Positions 1 through 11,335 of a DNA stretch of 64,000 nucleotides are shown here, piece by piece; the stretch's first letter is position 1, and the number at the start of each line of letters is the position of its first letter. The position numbers were made by a program, and so were the translations under genes. Source of the stretch: Mycoplasma sp. CSL7503-lung (lineage in GTDB: Bacteria; Bacillota_I; Bacilli_A; Mycoplasmatales; Metamycoplasmataceae). The notes under the pieces were generated by a model, which was given only the letters and a program-made list of their open reading frames with translations, was not told the DNA's origin and searched no databases. The stretch lies in the NCBI RefSeq assembly GCF_025515455.1, contig NZ_JAOPHP010000003.1, forward strand, positions 1-64,000. Direction: 5' to 3'.

Positions 1-74
1 ACTTTTGATATTGAAAACAAAGTAATAATATTGATTTTTTAAGTAAAATTTTAGATTTTTTTAGATCGTTAAGA

Positions 75-80
75 TATAAT
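75..80 (+). promoter_or_regulatory. -10 box of the ATPase operon
   Basis: TATAAT lies about 50 bases ahead of the first gene of the F1-like ATPase operon. A weak TTAGAT-like -35 sits around 50-56. A short inverted repeat (AAGTG, TTG, CACTT) follows at about 98-110 inside the leader. No other good promoter is visible before the seven overlapping genes. Confidence 0.55.
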
Positions 81-130
81 AAAAATACCAAGCACGAAAG
101 TGTTGCACTTGATATTTCATTTTAGGATAT

Positions 131-787
131 ATGTTATCAATAACATTATTTATTTCGGTATTACTTTATTTAATATATGTTGCAACAACTTCAGATATAA
201 ATAAAGTTTTTCGTATTATCGGAGATGATACAACATATAATTTTGCTTATTTAACAATAATTGGTATTGGTATATTTATATTTGCACTATACTTTATTGT
301 TTTAGAATCAAGCAAAAGAAAATTTAAAAGTTATATAACAAATACAATTGTTTTAGCTTTGACACAAACATTACTATGAATATTGTTAGTTATTTCATCA
401 ATTTTATTAGATGATAAAACTGATTGAAATATATATAACATAATAGTTATTGCTGTTTTATCAATAATTATTTATATTCATTATTTAGTAAAAAATAAAA
501 CACTTTCAAAAACAACTTCAAACCTAATTTTTATAGCAATATTTGTTCAAACAATTTTAATGTTTATTTTTGGATTAAATGAATTATTACTTGCTGATAG
601 AAACTTTACTTTAATTTCAGTACCAACAGTTTTACCATTATTTAAATTAGCGTCAATAATTAATTTTATTATTATTTTCTCATTCTTAATGTATATTGTT
701 GGGTATTCATTATATACACTTGTAAAGATTGAAAAAGATAAGATCAAAGACAAACAAGAAGAGGTATTAAAACATGTGAAAAAATAA
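131..787 (+). CDS. Polytopic membrane protein, first gene of the F1-like ATPase operon
   Basis: A 218-residue protein that reads through TGA at 377 and 428 as Trp. It is almost entirely hydrophobic, with about five to six predicted membrane spans, and ends in a charged Lys/Glu-rich tail. The start is the first ATG after an in-frame TAA at 80, with a GGA just upstream. The next gene starts 14 bases before its stop, so the two are probably translationally coupled. Known background: mollicute F1-like X0 clusters carry membrane proteins unrelated to subunits a, b and c. By position this could be part of that X0 sector. I do not recognise the family from sequence alone. Confidence 0.8.
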
Positions 788-1274
788 GAAAAAAATAACA
801 CCTGAACAGAAACAACTTTTTGATTTATATGCAAATTACAAAGAAAAAATTAAAAGTGATAAATATTTATCAAACAGTAAAATTATGGCTACAATTTTAC
901 TTAAAAATAGTTTAGGTTTTAATTCAAAAGAATATAAAGAATTTGTTGCTAATTTAGATTTAGCTATTAAAAACAGAAATGATATTATTTTTAGAAAATT
1001 TATTATTAATTTTAATGTTAATTTAAAATTTAGTGCTAATGTCTTAGTTCCAAATATTGTTGATAAAGAGTCTTCAAATGATTATTCACTTAACTTAACT
1101 AAAAGTGCTCAACCAAATTTACAGAAATTATATGATTCCTTAAATAGTGAAATAGAAACGCTTTTAAATAATGGATTTGTTTTAGAAATATTACCTAATA
1201 CCGCTTTCTTCATAGATAGCACATCACAAAAATTAAAAGTTTTCTTTGATAAGAAATTTGTAGTAGAGATTTAA
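774..1274 (+). CDS. Uncharacterised 166-residue protein of the F1-like ATPase operon
   Basis: The gene begins ATG TGA (Met-Trp) at 774 behind AAGAAGAGG, inside the end of the upstream gene. A later ATG at 885 would miss a conserved-looking charged N-terminus and has no comparable ribosome binding site. The protein is soluble, with a Lys-rich N-terminus and a predicted alpha/beta C-terminal half. I see no Walker motif, signal peptide or membrane span. Between the membrane gene and the gamma-like gene, a delta-like or family-specific stalk role is possible but unproven. The gamma-like gene follows after one base. Confidence 0.8.
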
Positions 1275-1275
1275 A

Positions 1276-2199
1276 ATGCATTTAAAAGATATTGTACAAA
1301 AGAAAAATAACCTTGAACATATTAAATTAAAGGTTAATAATGATAAAAATATTCTTTTAATTAATATTATGAAATTAACTAAAACACTAAGTTTTTATGT
1401 TGAAAATTCGGTTTTAAATATTCAATTAATTGAAGCTTTAAAAAATAAATATAACATTAAAAATAGTTTTATCGAAAATGTGTCTTTAGTTAAGAATAAC
1501 AATTTCTTAAAATCAATGAAATCAAAATTTATCAAAGAAAAAGAACTTTACATATATTTAACAGAAGAACAAAAATATGGTACAGATTCATATTCTAGAT
1601 ATGAAAGAAATATATTAGAAAATATCAAGAATAAAGAAACGGATTTTATTACTATTGGTAATCGTGCCTTGCAATTTGCGAAACAAAACAATTTAAGTGT
1701 TATTAAGTCATTTGAAAATTCTTCTGTAAACAAATTAGCTAAAACGCTCACTCAAATGACAAAAATTTTATTTATTGATAATAACTATTCTAGAGTACAT
1801 TTTGTAATTAATTCCAATAAGAATTTTAAAAAGCCATTTACAATATTGCCTTTAGAGAATTTTGATATTGATAAAATTTTAGGTGTTAAAAATAAAAATA
1901 GATTCGATGAAACAATTAAAGATTATAAAATATTCCCTAATATTGAAACTTTTATCGAAAACCAAATCAATATATTTTTAGAAAACTCAATAAATTCATT
2001 AATTACTGAATCATCATTTTATAGTGCAAAAAATGCTTTAGTTGCTACAAATCAAAAAAGTAAGCAATTAGATGATGAATTACTTAAAATATCTAAACGT
2101 ATTAATCGTGTAAAACAAGAAAAACAAATTGAGGAAATAGTTTTATTAACAAAGAAAAAGAAAACTGTTTTTGAAGAAGGGGGTAGTGATGAATTTTAA
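1276..2199 (+). CDS. F1-like ATPase gamma-type subunit
   Basis: A 307-residue, highly helical protein, close in length to F1 gamma (about 285). The best evidence is the C-terminal helix from about residue 252. Ala-Lys-Asn-Ala-Leu-Val-Ala-Thr-Asn matches the conserved gamma pattern around 'AMxxATxNA', followed by Asn-Arg-Val-Lys-Gln and Glu-Ile-Val, like the family's 'YNxxRQxxITxEIxEIV'. By analogy it would be the shaft rotating in the alpha3beta3 hexamer. It lies one base after the upstream gene and overlaps the next by 11 bases. Confidence 0.8.
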   Translation: MHLKDIVQKKNNLEHIKLKVNNDKNILLINIMKLTKTLSFYVENSVLNIQLIEALKNKYNIKNSFIENVSLVKNNNFLKSMKSKFIKEKELYIYLTEEQKYGTDSYSRYERNILENIKNKETDFITIGNRALQFAKQNNLSVIKSFENSSVNKLAKTLTQMTKILFIDNNYSRVHFVINSNKNFKKPFTILPLENFDIDKILGVKNKNRFDETIKDYKIFPNIETFIENQINIFLENSINSLITESSFYSAKNALVATNQKSKQLDDELLKISKRINRVKQEKQIEEIVLLTKKKKTVFEEGGSDEF

Positions 2200-2641
2200 A
2201 ACTATCCACATATCTTTTATAGATAATAAGCATTTAACACTTAAAGGATACTTTTTATCAATTAACCACAATGACGAAGATGATTGAATTAAATTGGAGA
2301 AAAACTCAATAAGTGCATATCCGCAAATATTGATTAAATTTACATCCGAAAAAGAAAATGAATTCTATTTATTTCTAAAAAACGCAAATATAGTTATTGA
2401 AGAAGAGCAAACTATTATTAAAACTTTTTCACCAATGAAGTTTTATAAAAGGTCAAAAAACAAACAAAACCATAAAGAAAAAATTAATGACTTAAACGAA
2501 AGAATTAACTATTTAAAATTTAAGCAAAATATTGGTTTAACAATTGATGAAACAATAAAATTAGATGAATTAAGAGAAGATTTATATGAATATAAATTGA
2601 TGCAACAGTTAAAAATTAAAGAAAGGGATAATTATGAGTAA
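2189..2641 (+). CDS. Probable epsilon-like subunit of the F1-like ATPase
   Basis: A 150-residue protein that starts at ATG 2189, inside the gamma-like gene, behind AGAAGGGGG. It reads through TGA at 2285. The first 90 residues look like a beta-sandwich (short alternating strands, then FYLFLKNANIVIEEEQ). The last 60 form a charged helical hairpin. That two-domain layout, the length and the position after gamma fit F1 epsilon, which binds the gamma foot. Sequence identity to bacterial epsilon is too weak to be sure from reading alone. It overlaps the next gene by 8 bases. Confidence 0.65.
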
Positions 2642-4994
2642 AAAACGTAAATTTTGAAAATTTGCTTCATTAGTTACTTCAACAATTTTACCAATTTCTT
2701 TAATTTCGGCAGGTAACGAAACTACTACAACTAGTCCGTCTACTCCTGCTCCAGGATCAAACTCTAACTCAAATACAAATAGCAGCGGTAATAACGAAAA
2801 AGAAAAACCAAGATTAAGTAATGAATTTCCTGAGTACGATAAAATAGCAAAAGAAGAAATTAAAAAAATTCTTGAAAGTGCATTAGGAGCAGCGAATAGT
2901 TATATTGATAATGAAATTGCAAAATTAGAAGCTAGACCTAGTGAAGATCAAGGAGGCGAAGATTCTTCAAATGATAGTAAATCTGATGAATTAGATTATA
3001 AGCAAAGATTAAGCAGGCTTACTTATCTACATATCTTAAAAAATTATTTAGAATCTAACAAAGAAAAAATGTTAGAAAAACCCGAAGATTATGAATTTAC
3101 TATTATTTTCCCTTATGTTTTATCTCAAAATGAAAAATTTGATAAAGGTAAAGTTACTTATAACGGAAAAGAATATACAGGTGTAACTTTAGGTAAAAGT
3201 TCAACAACAAACTATGTTGAAGCTGTAAAGAAAAAATACGAAGTTAAAGAGGATGGTGTTATATCAATTGAATCTAGAGATGAAGTTAATGGACTTCAAA
3301 AAGGTAAATTTCAAGAAAGTATTAAACAGTATGGCGATAAATTATTAACATCAATAGGCTCAATAATTTACAACGAAAAAGATGCATTAGAAATTGAAAA
3401 AGATATTAATTTAGAATTTAATACAATCGGTGATAAGCAAGGTTATACAATTACCGTACCTAAAAATTATGGTTCTTGAGAAGAATATTTTAAATCTAGA
3501 ATTAGACCTCGTTTTATTGATTTTGACCTAACAACAAACCAAGAAACTGAAATTGAAGAAGAAACAGAACAAGATCAAGAACAACCTACTGAAAATCCTA
3601 CAAACCCAAATAGACCTCCGCAAGGACAACCAACTGAGCCATTACCAGCTGAACCAGTGGATCCTGAAGAACAAATTTTAGCTATTCCTGCTTTATTACC
3701 AAATGTTAAAGCTTCTTTGGGAGATATAACAAAAGAACAATTAAGAAATATTTTCCAACAATATAAAAATCAATATCAAGGTTCTTTAACATCAACTTCA
3801 AATGCACAACCATCAAATAATAACGCTAATGGTGAAAATTCAAATCAAGAGCAACCAGCATCTAAAGATGAAATCGATGCTAAAGAAGAACAAGATTACA
3901 ATTTAAGACGTGAGAATTCACCTTTTTACTTTGATAATCCGTATAACACAAGATATAGTTATGATGTAATTGATATTGCTGAAAATAACGGTAAAATGTT
4001 AGCCACCGTTATGATTAGTGATAGAAACGATAAAACTAGAAATATAAAAAGAGATTATAAAATTGAAATTCAATTAGACACATCTGAAGAAGAATTATCA
4101 AAAAATTATTTACATGAGGCAGAAATTGACCAAATAAAAGAACAATTTGGAAGATTATACCAAGCTTTAGGTATAAATTCGAAAATTAATTATACTGATT
4201 TAAAAAGTGGTAGACTTTCAAGAGCTCTCTTTTCAATGATTGCTAAAGCCGTTGATTTAAATAATAGCAAAGATTTTGATGATAAAAGAAACGAAATTAA
4301 TGAATCTTATGGTAATAATCCTGATAGTTGAGAATCTGCTTCAAAAGATTTATGAATTTGAACATTAAACGAATTGAAAAATTCAAAAGTAAATAGTTTA
4401 CCATACTATGAATTAATGTTGAACGCTTATGAAGAACAAATTATTGGATTTTGAGGTGTAGCAATCGAAGATCAAAGCGAACCTTATCGTGCTCAAATTA
4501 TTAAAGATTGAGAGTCTCAAAACTTTAATTTGAACGTTTTAAATGATTTATACAACCTGGTTCGTTTTGATTTATACAAGCTTAATTCAATAGTAAAAAC
4601 AAGTTCTTTTAGCTTGACCACTTGATATGATTCATTTATTGAGTCACTTACATCACTTTCAAAACATGAAAGAATCTTAAATGAGTTAACTAAATCAAAA
4701 GATTTAAATAACGAAACAGCAAAACAAGATTTTCAAAAATATTATGAAGAAGCAATTGAAATTTTAAATAGCCAGTCTGATGAAAAATCTAATTTCTTGA
4801 GAGATTTTGGTATATTCTTATTGGCAATTGGTGGTTTAAGTACATTAATCAACTTAATCGTTGCTTTAATCAAATTTAACAAAAAAACAACACAAATTAA
4901 AAAACTTTATCTACTTATTGGTATAACAATGGCTATTGTTTTAATAGCTGGTATTGTATTATTAGCTGTAGGTTTAGGAGTGAAAGGAATTTAA
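2634..4994 (+). CDS. Large membrane-anchored protein of the F1-like ATPase operon
   Basis: A 786-residue protein with five parts in order: a basic N-terminus; a hydrophobic signal or anchor (about residues 12-24) without a lipobox Cys; a Thr/Pro/Ser/Asn linker; a large, mainly acidic domain interrupted by two low-complexity Glu/Gln/Pro linkers; and two closely spaced C-terminal membrane spans (from about residue 726). Translation crosses many TGA codons. Known background: F1-like X0 clusters encode a large protein with terminal membrane segments, thought to tie the catalytic head to the membrane. This one sits directly before alpha (one base gap). The bulk is probably extracellular, from the signal and the terminal hairpin (inference). 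Confidence 0.8.
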
Positions 4995-4995
4995 T

Positions 4996-6546
4996 ATGAT
5001 AAATAATCCAAAAATTACATCAATATTTGATTATATTGTTGAAGTAAGCGGTGAATTTCCTTATAAACAGAGACAATTTTATTCATTAAAAGAAAATTCA
5101 GAAGTTAAGCTTATGTTAATTAGTGCAACTAAAAATAAAGCGTTTTTAATTGCAAACACAAAAAATACACAATTAAGAATTAATGCTGAGATTGTTCTAG
5201 AAAATAATGAAGCAAGTGTATACACATATCACAGTTACTTCGGAAAAGTTATTGATATTGAAGGAAATATTATTTTACCTACAAAACAAAGAAATAATTT
5301 AGTTCCAAATGAAGGTCAATCAAGTGCTAAAATATTTGAATTAGCACACGATTTGATGACTGTTAAAACTTTAAACGAACAATTATTCACTGGTATTATT
5401 CCAATCGATCTTTTAATACCAATAGGTAAAGGTCAAAGAGAATTAATTATTGGGGACCGCCAAACTGGTAAAACACATATAGCGTTAAATACAATAATTA
5501 ACCAAGCAAGAAATGGTGTTAAATGTATTTATGTTGCTATTGGTCAAAAACGTGAAGCTATTTCAAAAATATACAACACACTTAGTGAAAATCAGGCCTT
5601 ATCAAATACAATTATTATTGATGCACCTTCAACAAGTGCGTATGAACAATATTTAGCACCATATATTGGTATGGCTCATGCCGAAAATTTATCAAAAACA
5701 CATGATGTTTTAATTGTTTTTGATGATTTAACCAAACATGCAAATATAATTCGTGAAATTGCTTTATTAACTGATAGACCAGTTGGAAAAGAAGCTATGC
5801 CAGGAGACACATTCTTCTCACACTCACAATTATTAGAACGTTCAGGTTCATTTATTGGACGTAAAACAATCACTGCATTACCTATTTTACAAACAGTTGA
5901 CGGAGATATAACTTCATTAATTGCATCAAATATTATTTCTATTACTGATGGTCAAGTTGTAACTAGTGCAGATTTATTCTCACAAGGTGTATTACCTGCT
6001 ATTAATATTAATTTATCTGTTTCTCGTACAGGTTCAAGCGTGCAAAGTCGTCAAGTTACTAAAATTGCTGCAGAAGTTGGTAAAATTTATAAACAATATA
6101 AACGTCATCTAAAATTAGCTATGTTAGATTATGATTTCAATAAAGAAACATCAATGTTGATTTACAAAGGTAAAACTATCGATAAAATGTTCCAACAAAG
6201 AGGATTTACATTATATAAACAAGAATTAATTTTATTCACTTCTAAATTAGTTTCATGAACAATTCTTAAAGGTATTAGTAATGAAGATTTGGCAATGAAA
6301 TTTTTAAATAAATTTATTGTTGAAAATCAAGAAGCAAAAGAAAACTACAATAGAATTATTAATGGATTAAGTTATGATGATAATTTAGTTAAATCATTTT
6401 TCGCTAGTGCATTAAAACAATTTTCAGATTATAATAGTTTAGAATGAGATATTGATAATGAATATGATTTTGTTGGTTTAGATGAAGCATATTTAGATAA
6501 AATATCTAGAGAATTAAAAGTTAAAGAAGCAAACGGAGGTAAATAA
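4996..6546 (+). CDS. F1-like ATPase alpha-type subunit
   Basis: A 516-residue alpha homologue. The P-loop GDRQTGKT is at residues 153-160. The alpha Arg-finger context Val-Ser-Arg-Thr-Gly-Ser is conserved (Arg344), and so is the PGDxFFSHSQLLERSG region around residue 268. An ATG frame encoding Met-Ile-Asn-Asn starts one base after the upstream stop. The C-terminus crosses TGA at 6256 and 6445. The stop overlaps the beta start as TAATG, so the two are coupled. It would form the non-catalytic nucleotide sites of a cytoplasmic hexamer. No genes for F0 a, b or c are in the window, so this is not the housekeeping F1F0 operon. Confidence 0.95.
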
Positions 6547-7925
6547 TGTTAGGTAAAATCTTAAATTTATGATCAGATATTATTGAAATTAAGTTTGATA
6601 AAGAAAATTTACCAAAAGTTAATACGTTATTAACTTTACATAGTGGGAAAACATACTTATTAGTAAAAAGGGTTTTAAATGACACAACAGTTAGGGCTAT
6701 AATTATTTATGCTTCTGACGAAATTTCTATTGATGATAGTGTTACAAACACAGGAAGAAGTTTTTATGTTCCAGTTGGTAAAGGATCAAGAAACAATATT
6801 TACTCATTCCGCGGTGAACCTCTACTAGAAGGAAGAGGAACAAAACCTTTATACGTAGAAATGAACTCTATTATTAATACTGATAGATATTTAACAAATG
6901 AAGTAACTCTTGTGGAAACAGGTATTAAAGCTATAGATTTCTTCATTCCAATTATTAAAGGATATAAATTAGGTATTTTCGGTGGTGCCGGAGTTGGTAA
7001 AACAGTTTTAATGAAAGAAATCATTTTTAACGTTAACCGTAAAAACCATAAAACTTCTAATGTTTTCATAGGTTCTGGAGAACGTTCAAGAGAAGCTATT
7101 GAATTATTTAATGAATTAGAACAATCTAAATTAATGGATAAATCAGTAATGTATATCTCTAAAATGAACGAATCCCCTGGAGCACGTATGTCAATCGTTC
7201 CGATTGGTGTAACGGCTGCTGAATATTTAAGAGATAAAGAAAAAGAAGATGTTCTGTTATTTATTGATAACATATATCGTTTTGTTCAAGCTGAAAATGA
7301 AACAAGTGCTACATTAGGTAAAAAACCTTCTGTTGGTGGTTACCAATCAACACTTGATAGTGACGTTGCTAATATTGAAGATCGTTTATACAGAAATCAA
7401 AACGGATCAATTACTTCATTCCAAACTATGTTTTTACCAATGGATGACTTGTCAGATCCTTCTGCTGTTGCAGTATTTAACCACCTTGATGGAAGTTTAG
7501 TTTTATCAAGAGCTCAATCTGCTAAAAATATTTTCCCTGCTTTTGATCCGCTTGCATCAAATTCAAACTCAGTAGATGAAAAAATTATCGGAAAAAGACA
7601 TTTTGAGGCAATTAGAAGAGCAAAAAGTATTTTAAAAGCTTATAAAGATTTAGAAGATGTTATTCTTATTCTCGGGTTCGATGAACTTGATGAAGAAAGT
7701 AAAGTTATTGTTAAAAAAGCTTTACAACTTGAAAACTTCTTTACACAAAACTTTTTTATGACAGAACACTTTACAAAAGCGCCTGGTCAATATGTTAAAT
7801 TAGAAGACACAGTCGAAAGTGTTATTAGAATTTTAGATGGTAAATATATTAAACAATCACCAGAAATCTTCCAATATGTTGGTGATAACCTAAATATCCC
7901 AACTGATGAAGAATTAGGTTTATAA
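6546..7925 (+). CDS. F1-like ATPase beta-type (catalytic) subunit
   Basis: A 459-residue beta homologue. The catalytic set is intact: P-loop GGAGVGKT at 146-153, the Gly-Glu-Arg-Ser-Arg-Glu motif with catalytic Glu179, the Walker B-type Leu-Leu-Phe-Ile-Asp-Asn, and a DELSEED-like loop written DELDEES. ATP hydrolysis is therefore expected. The start at 6546 is used because it overlaps the alpha stop and restores the N-terminal beta-barrel; a later ATG at 6861 would remove it. It is the last gene of the operon, followed by a terminator. Related gene sets are known to drive gliding in Mycoplasma mobile or to accompany IgG-cleavage systems elsewhere; which applies here cannot be read from the window. 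Confidence 0.95.
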
Positions 7926-7931
7926 TTGATT

Positions 7932-7962
7932 AAAACTCCTCTTTAATAGAGTGAGTTTTTTA
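7932..7962 (+). terminator. Terminator of the F1-like ATPase operon
   Basis: AAAACTC pairs with GAGTTTT around an inner CTCT/AGAG stem, followed by a T run. It lies seven bases after the beta stop. Confidence 0.8.
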
Positions 7963-8028
7963 AAAAAGTTGTTTTTTAGTAGAAAAAACGGCTAAATATT
8001 AACTTTTTAATAAAAAATATCTTTATAG

Positions 8029-8037
8029 TGATATAAT
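8029..8037 (+). promoter_or_regulatory. Extended -10 promoter for the 41-codon gene
   Basis: TG-A-TATAAT is a perfect extended -10 box, 38 bases before the ATG of the small gene. A T-rich -35 region lies near 8005-8010. The upstream operon ends in a terminator, so this small gene has its own transcription unit. Confidence 0.65.
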
Positions 8038-8075
8038 ATTAAAAGAATAATTATTCAATATTACACGGAGGAATT

Positions 8076-8201
8076 ATGTCAAATCCAAAAGTAAAATTAG
8101 ATCAATCATTTATTGAAGAACTCAAAAAAACAACTAAAGCATATAGTAATTCATTATCTATAGGTATTAGGAACAATATTAAAAACGAAAATAAAAAATA
8201 G
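8076..8201 (+). CDS. Stand-alone 41-residue protein
   Basis: The ORF has an excellent ribosome binding site (ACGGAGGAATT) 3-8 bases before the ATG, its own extended -10 promoter and its own strong terminator. Together these make it a real gene despite its size. The product is soluble and basic, with no Trp, no Cys and no membrane span: a short acidic/basic helix, then a Lys/Asn-rich tail. I do not recognise it. It may be a small regulator or an RNA-binding peptide, but nothing in the sequence decides this. Confidence 0.7.
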   Translation: MSNPKVKLDQSFIEELKKTTKAYSNSLSIGIRNNIKNENKK

Positions 8202-8203
8202 TT

Positions 8204-8241
8204 AAAAAACATAAGAAAGCTAAAATTTTCTTATGTTTTTT
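8204..8241 (+). terminator. Terminator of the 41-codon gene
   Basis: A stem of about 13-15 bp (AACATAAGAAA with TTTCTTATGTT) around a short loop, ending in a T run that begins just after the TAG stop. Confidence 0.85.
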
Positions 8242-8444
8242 ATTAGAATATGTTTTAAATATTATATTCATCTTTGAATAATCAATTTTGAATAATCGAT
8301 GTTAAAAATTGAATATTTAATTCTAAAAAAAGAATAAATCATTTTTTTGTAATTATCTCAAAAATAAATTGAAAAATATTTTATGCATAAAAGTTACCTC
8401 TATTTATAGATATGTAAAATTTAAATTGTATAGAAGAATACTTA

Positions 8445-8458
8445 TATATACGTATATA
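8445..8458. promoter_or_regulatory. 14-bp perfect palindrome upstream of the GH84 gene
   Basis: TATATACGTATATA is a perfect palindrome 26 bases before the GH84 start, between the likely promoter region and the GAGGT ribosome binding site. It could be an operator or simply AT-rich DNA. The rest of 8242-8483 holds no gene I can support. Confidence 0.3.
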
Positions 8459-8483
8459 CGAATATGAATTTTTGAGGTAAATT

Positions 8484-10979
8484 ATGAAAATAAATAAGAA
8501 ATTTTTAAATAAAATTACTATTTTAGGAGCAACTTCAAGTTTATTTAGTTTAGTTTCGCTTAATAATAGTGACCAAACATTAAACGAAGTTGAAATAAAA
8601 GAGTCTGAAAAAGAAGTTTCTAAAATTAAATATACAATTAACCCTAATCCACATAATTTAAAGTATTTTGATAATTTAAGTTTTATTTCATCGAAATATA
8701 CATTGGTTCGTGGATCGGAAATTTTATCAAATAAATATTTAGATTATCATATTAAATCCGTTTTAAATATTAAATCTAATTTAGAATCTGAGAACACTTT
8801 GGATGTTTCTTTAAACCAAAATAATTTGAATACTAAAGTATTAATTGGTATAAAAGGTTCTGATGATGAAGTAACTAAATATATTGAGTCCAAATATGAA
8901 TCAGAAATTAATAATGATTTTAATAAATTTGATGCTTATTCTTTGATTGTTAAAGATAATAATATTGTAATAATAGCTAAAGATAAAGAAGGTGTTTTTG
9001 CTGCCTTTAATACATTAAGTTGAATATTCGAAGAAATTAATGGTCAATTTATTAGAGATTTAGTAATTAACGATTATGCTGACACTAAAATACGTGGTTT
9101 TATAGAGGGATATTACGGAGTTCCTTGATCTTGAGAAGATAGAAGTTCAATGATGACATTAGCCGGTAAATACAAAGCTAATTCATATATTTTTGCTCCA
9201 AAGGATGATCCGTATCATAGTGTAAAATGAGATCAATTATATCCTTCTGAAGAAATTGAAAAAATGAAAAAAACAGTTGAAGCAGGGCATTATGCAGGTG
9301 TAGAATTTACTTGAACTGTTCATCCATGAATTAATAAATCTCACGCCATTGATTTACAAAATAATTATGATTCCGAAGTTGCAAAATTAAAAACAAAATT
9401 TAAGCAAATGTATGATGAAGTAGGTATTAGACAATTTGGTTTATTAGCAGATGATATTGATGGACAACCATTTAATCTTGTAAAAAAATTAATCGAAGAT
9501 TTAGTGGCTTGAGGTTCTGAAGAAGGTAGAGAAGTAAAAGGTTTTGTGTTTGTTCCGACAAAATACGAAGGAATGTCAAATACATGGTCTGGAACAGTTG
9601 CTCAATTACAACAATACCAAAGAGAGTTACCAGATAATTCTAAAGTATGAATTGTTTATACTGGAGCTAATGTTTTTGGTAGTGTAGAAACAAGGTCTAT
9701 AAATTGATGAGTCAATACCTCCGGAACAAGTAGATCCCCTTTATTTTGATTGAATTGACCTGTAAATGATCCAGACTATACAGCACTTAATTTAGGTCCG
9801 GGGACAATGTTAAATAATGATGTTGAACCAAACAAATTACTTGGTGTTGTAACAAACCCAATGCAAGAAGGGGAATTATCTAAAATTGCAATTAGTGCAA
9901 TAAGTTCGTATACATGAAATATCAAATCATTTAATGCTTGAAAAGAATGAAAAGAATCATTTTATAAAATAGCTCCAGAAGCCCCTGAAGCCCTTATGAA
10001 GTTAGCAAGCCACATTACTTCTACATCTAAAGATGGAACTAGATGAGGAGTTAATATTGATGATGAATCTAAAGAAATTAGACCATTAATTACATCGATT
10101 ACTAATTCATTAAATTCAAATATTGATTTGAATCAATCAGATAGAGAACAATTATTAAATGAAATGGAATCCATAATTGATGCTTATGATGAATTTATGC
10201 ATTATTCTACTAATGAAAAAATGAAACAAGAAATTGAATTATTTGGATTATCTCTATCAAAAATAGCAGAAACTATCAAAAATGGTTTGGTTGCGATGAA
10301 ATTGTTTGATGAACTAAATTCATATGATTATGATATTAGGTTAAAACAGGCTAAATTATTCGAAGCATATGAATACGCAGACAAAGCTAGAGAAGCATTT
10401 AATTTTGCTAAACATCTAATTAGGGACGATTTAAAAGAAGGTTCAAAACCAAGAGATAAAGAAAAAATTGTTAGACCTGGTAATCAATATTTAGAACCAC
10501 TTGCAAAACTTGTGTTAAATAAAATTAATTTTATTAAATCTAAATCAGGAAATATAAATTTAGATAATTTATATGTTTCAAAAGAAAATAGAAATCAAAT
10601 TCCAAACCCTGATTTATACAAACAAACAGATGAAAATAAAAATGCTAATGCTCAAATTCTTTCTAATATTGATACTGACAATCGTCAAAATATTGGTGCA
10701 GCATATATCGGAGCTTCAAAAATCAAATATTTAAATCTTAAAGATGATACAAAGAATACTTTAACTCTAAAAGGTGGTCAATATATTGCTTTGGATTTAA
10801 ATATTGTATCCCAAATAACATCATTTAATTTAGTTTTAGACGGAAAAGATAAAGAAAGCAAACAATTAAAAAAATATTATTCAACAACATTTGACAAGAT
10901 TAATTTTATACCAAAAGATGTTTCGGAACAAAAACCTTTTATTGCTAGATATATTATTTTATGATTCCGTGATTTTTAG
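8484..10979 (+). pseudogene. 5' part of an interrupted GH84 beta-N-acetylglucosaminidase (hyaluronidase-like) gene
   Basis: The ORF encodes 831 residues, of which the first 823 belong to the original gene. Parts in order: a signal peptide without a lipobox Cys; a GH20b-like N-domain; the GH84 catalytic barrel starting at Arg204 with RGFIEGYYGVPWSW; the FAPKDDPYH loop; and the catalytic pair Asp323-Asp324 in LLADDI. A helical domain and the first half of a galactose-binding-like domain follow, broken after Ala-Arg-Tyr. The last eight residues and the TAG come from the inserted element. GH84 enzymes remove terminal GlcNAc from glycans. The catalytic domain is intact, so a shortened secreted enzyme might still be active, but it has lost its wall or membrane anchor. 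Confidence 0.85.
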
Positions 10980-11335
10980 ATATGTTTTCATTTAACACTC
11001 TAGCTAATTTAATTATAGCAAAAAATTTTTATATCCATCAAATATTTTTTTCGCATTTACAACAACATTGTTCGAATAAAGTGGCTTATTTTAGCGTAGC
11101 TAAAATCACGCGTGCCCGTGTACGCTACTTTAAAGTGCAAGATAATACCGTTTAAATTTCTAACGAAAACACTTAAAAATATCTTGTTATATATACTACG
11201 TATATATAAAACTTTAATAAAAAATATATATAAAATGAATACAGTTGTATAAGAAATATCTACTATTTGTATATACTAAAAAACTATATACATAGTATAT
11301 AGAAAATTCAACATTTGAATACAAACATTGATTTT
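10980..11335. other. Gene-free left end of the ICE with a GC-rich hairpin
   Basis: No ORF can be supported here. At about 11093-11131 a GC-rich hairpin is formed by TAGCGTA and TACGCTA around an inner CACG/CGTG stem. Further on, AT-rich palindromes appear near 11194-11208 (TACTACGTATATA) and 11277-11302. The hairpin shares the CACGCGT and GTGCCCG words with the GC-rich islands at 25.6 and 49.9 kb. Confidence 0.5.
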
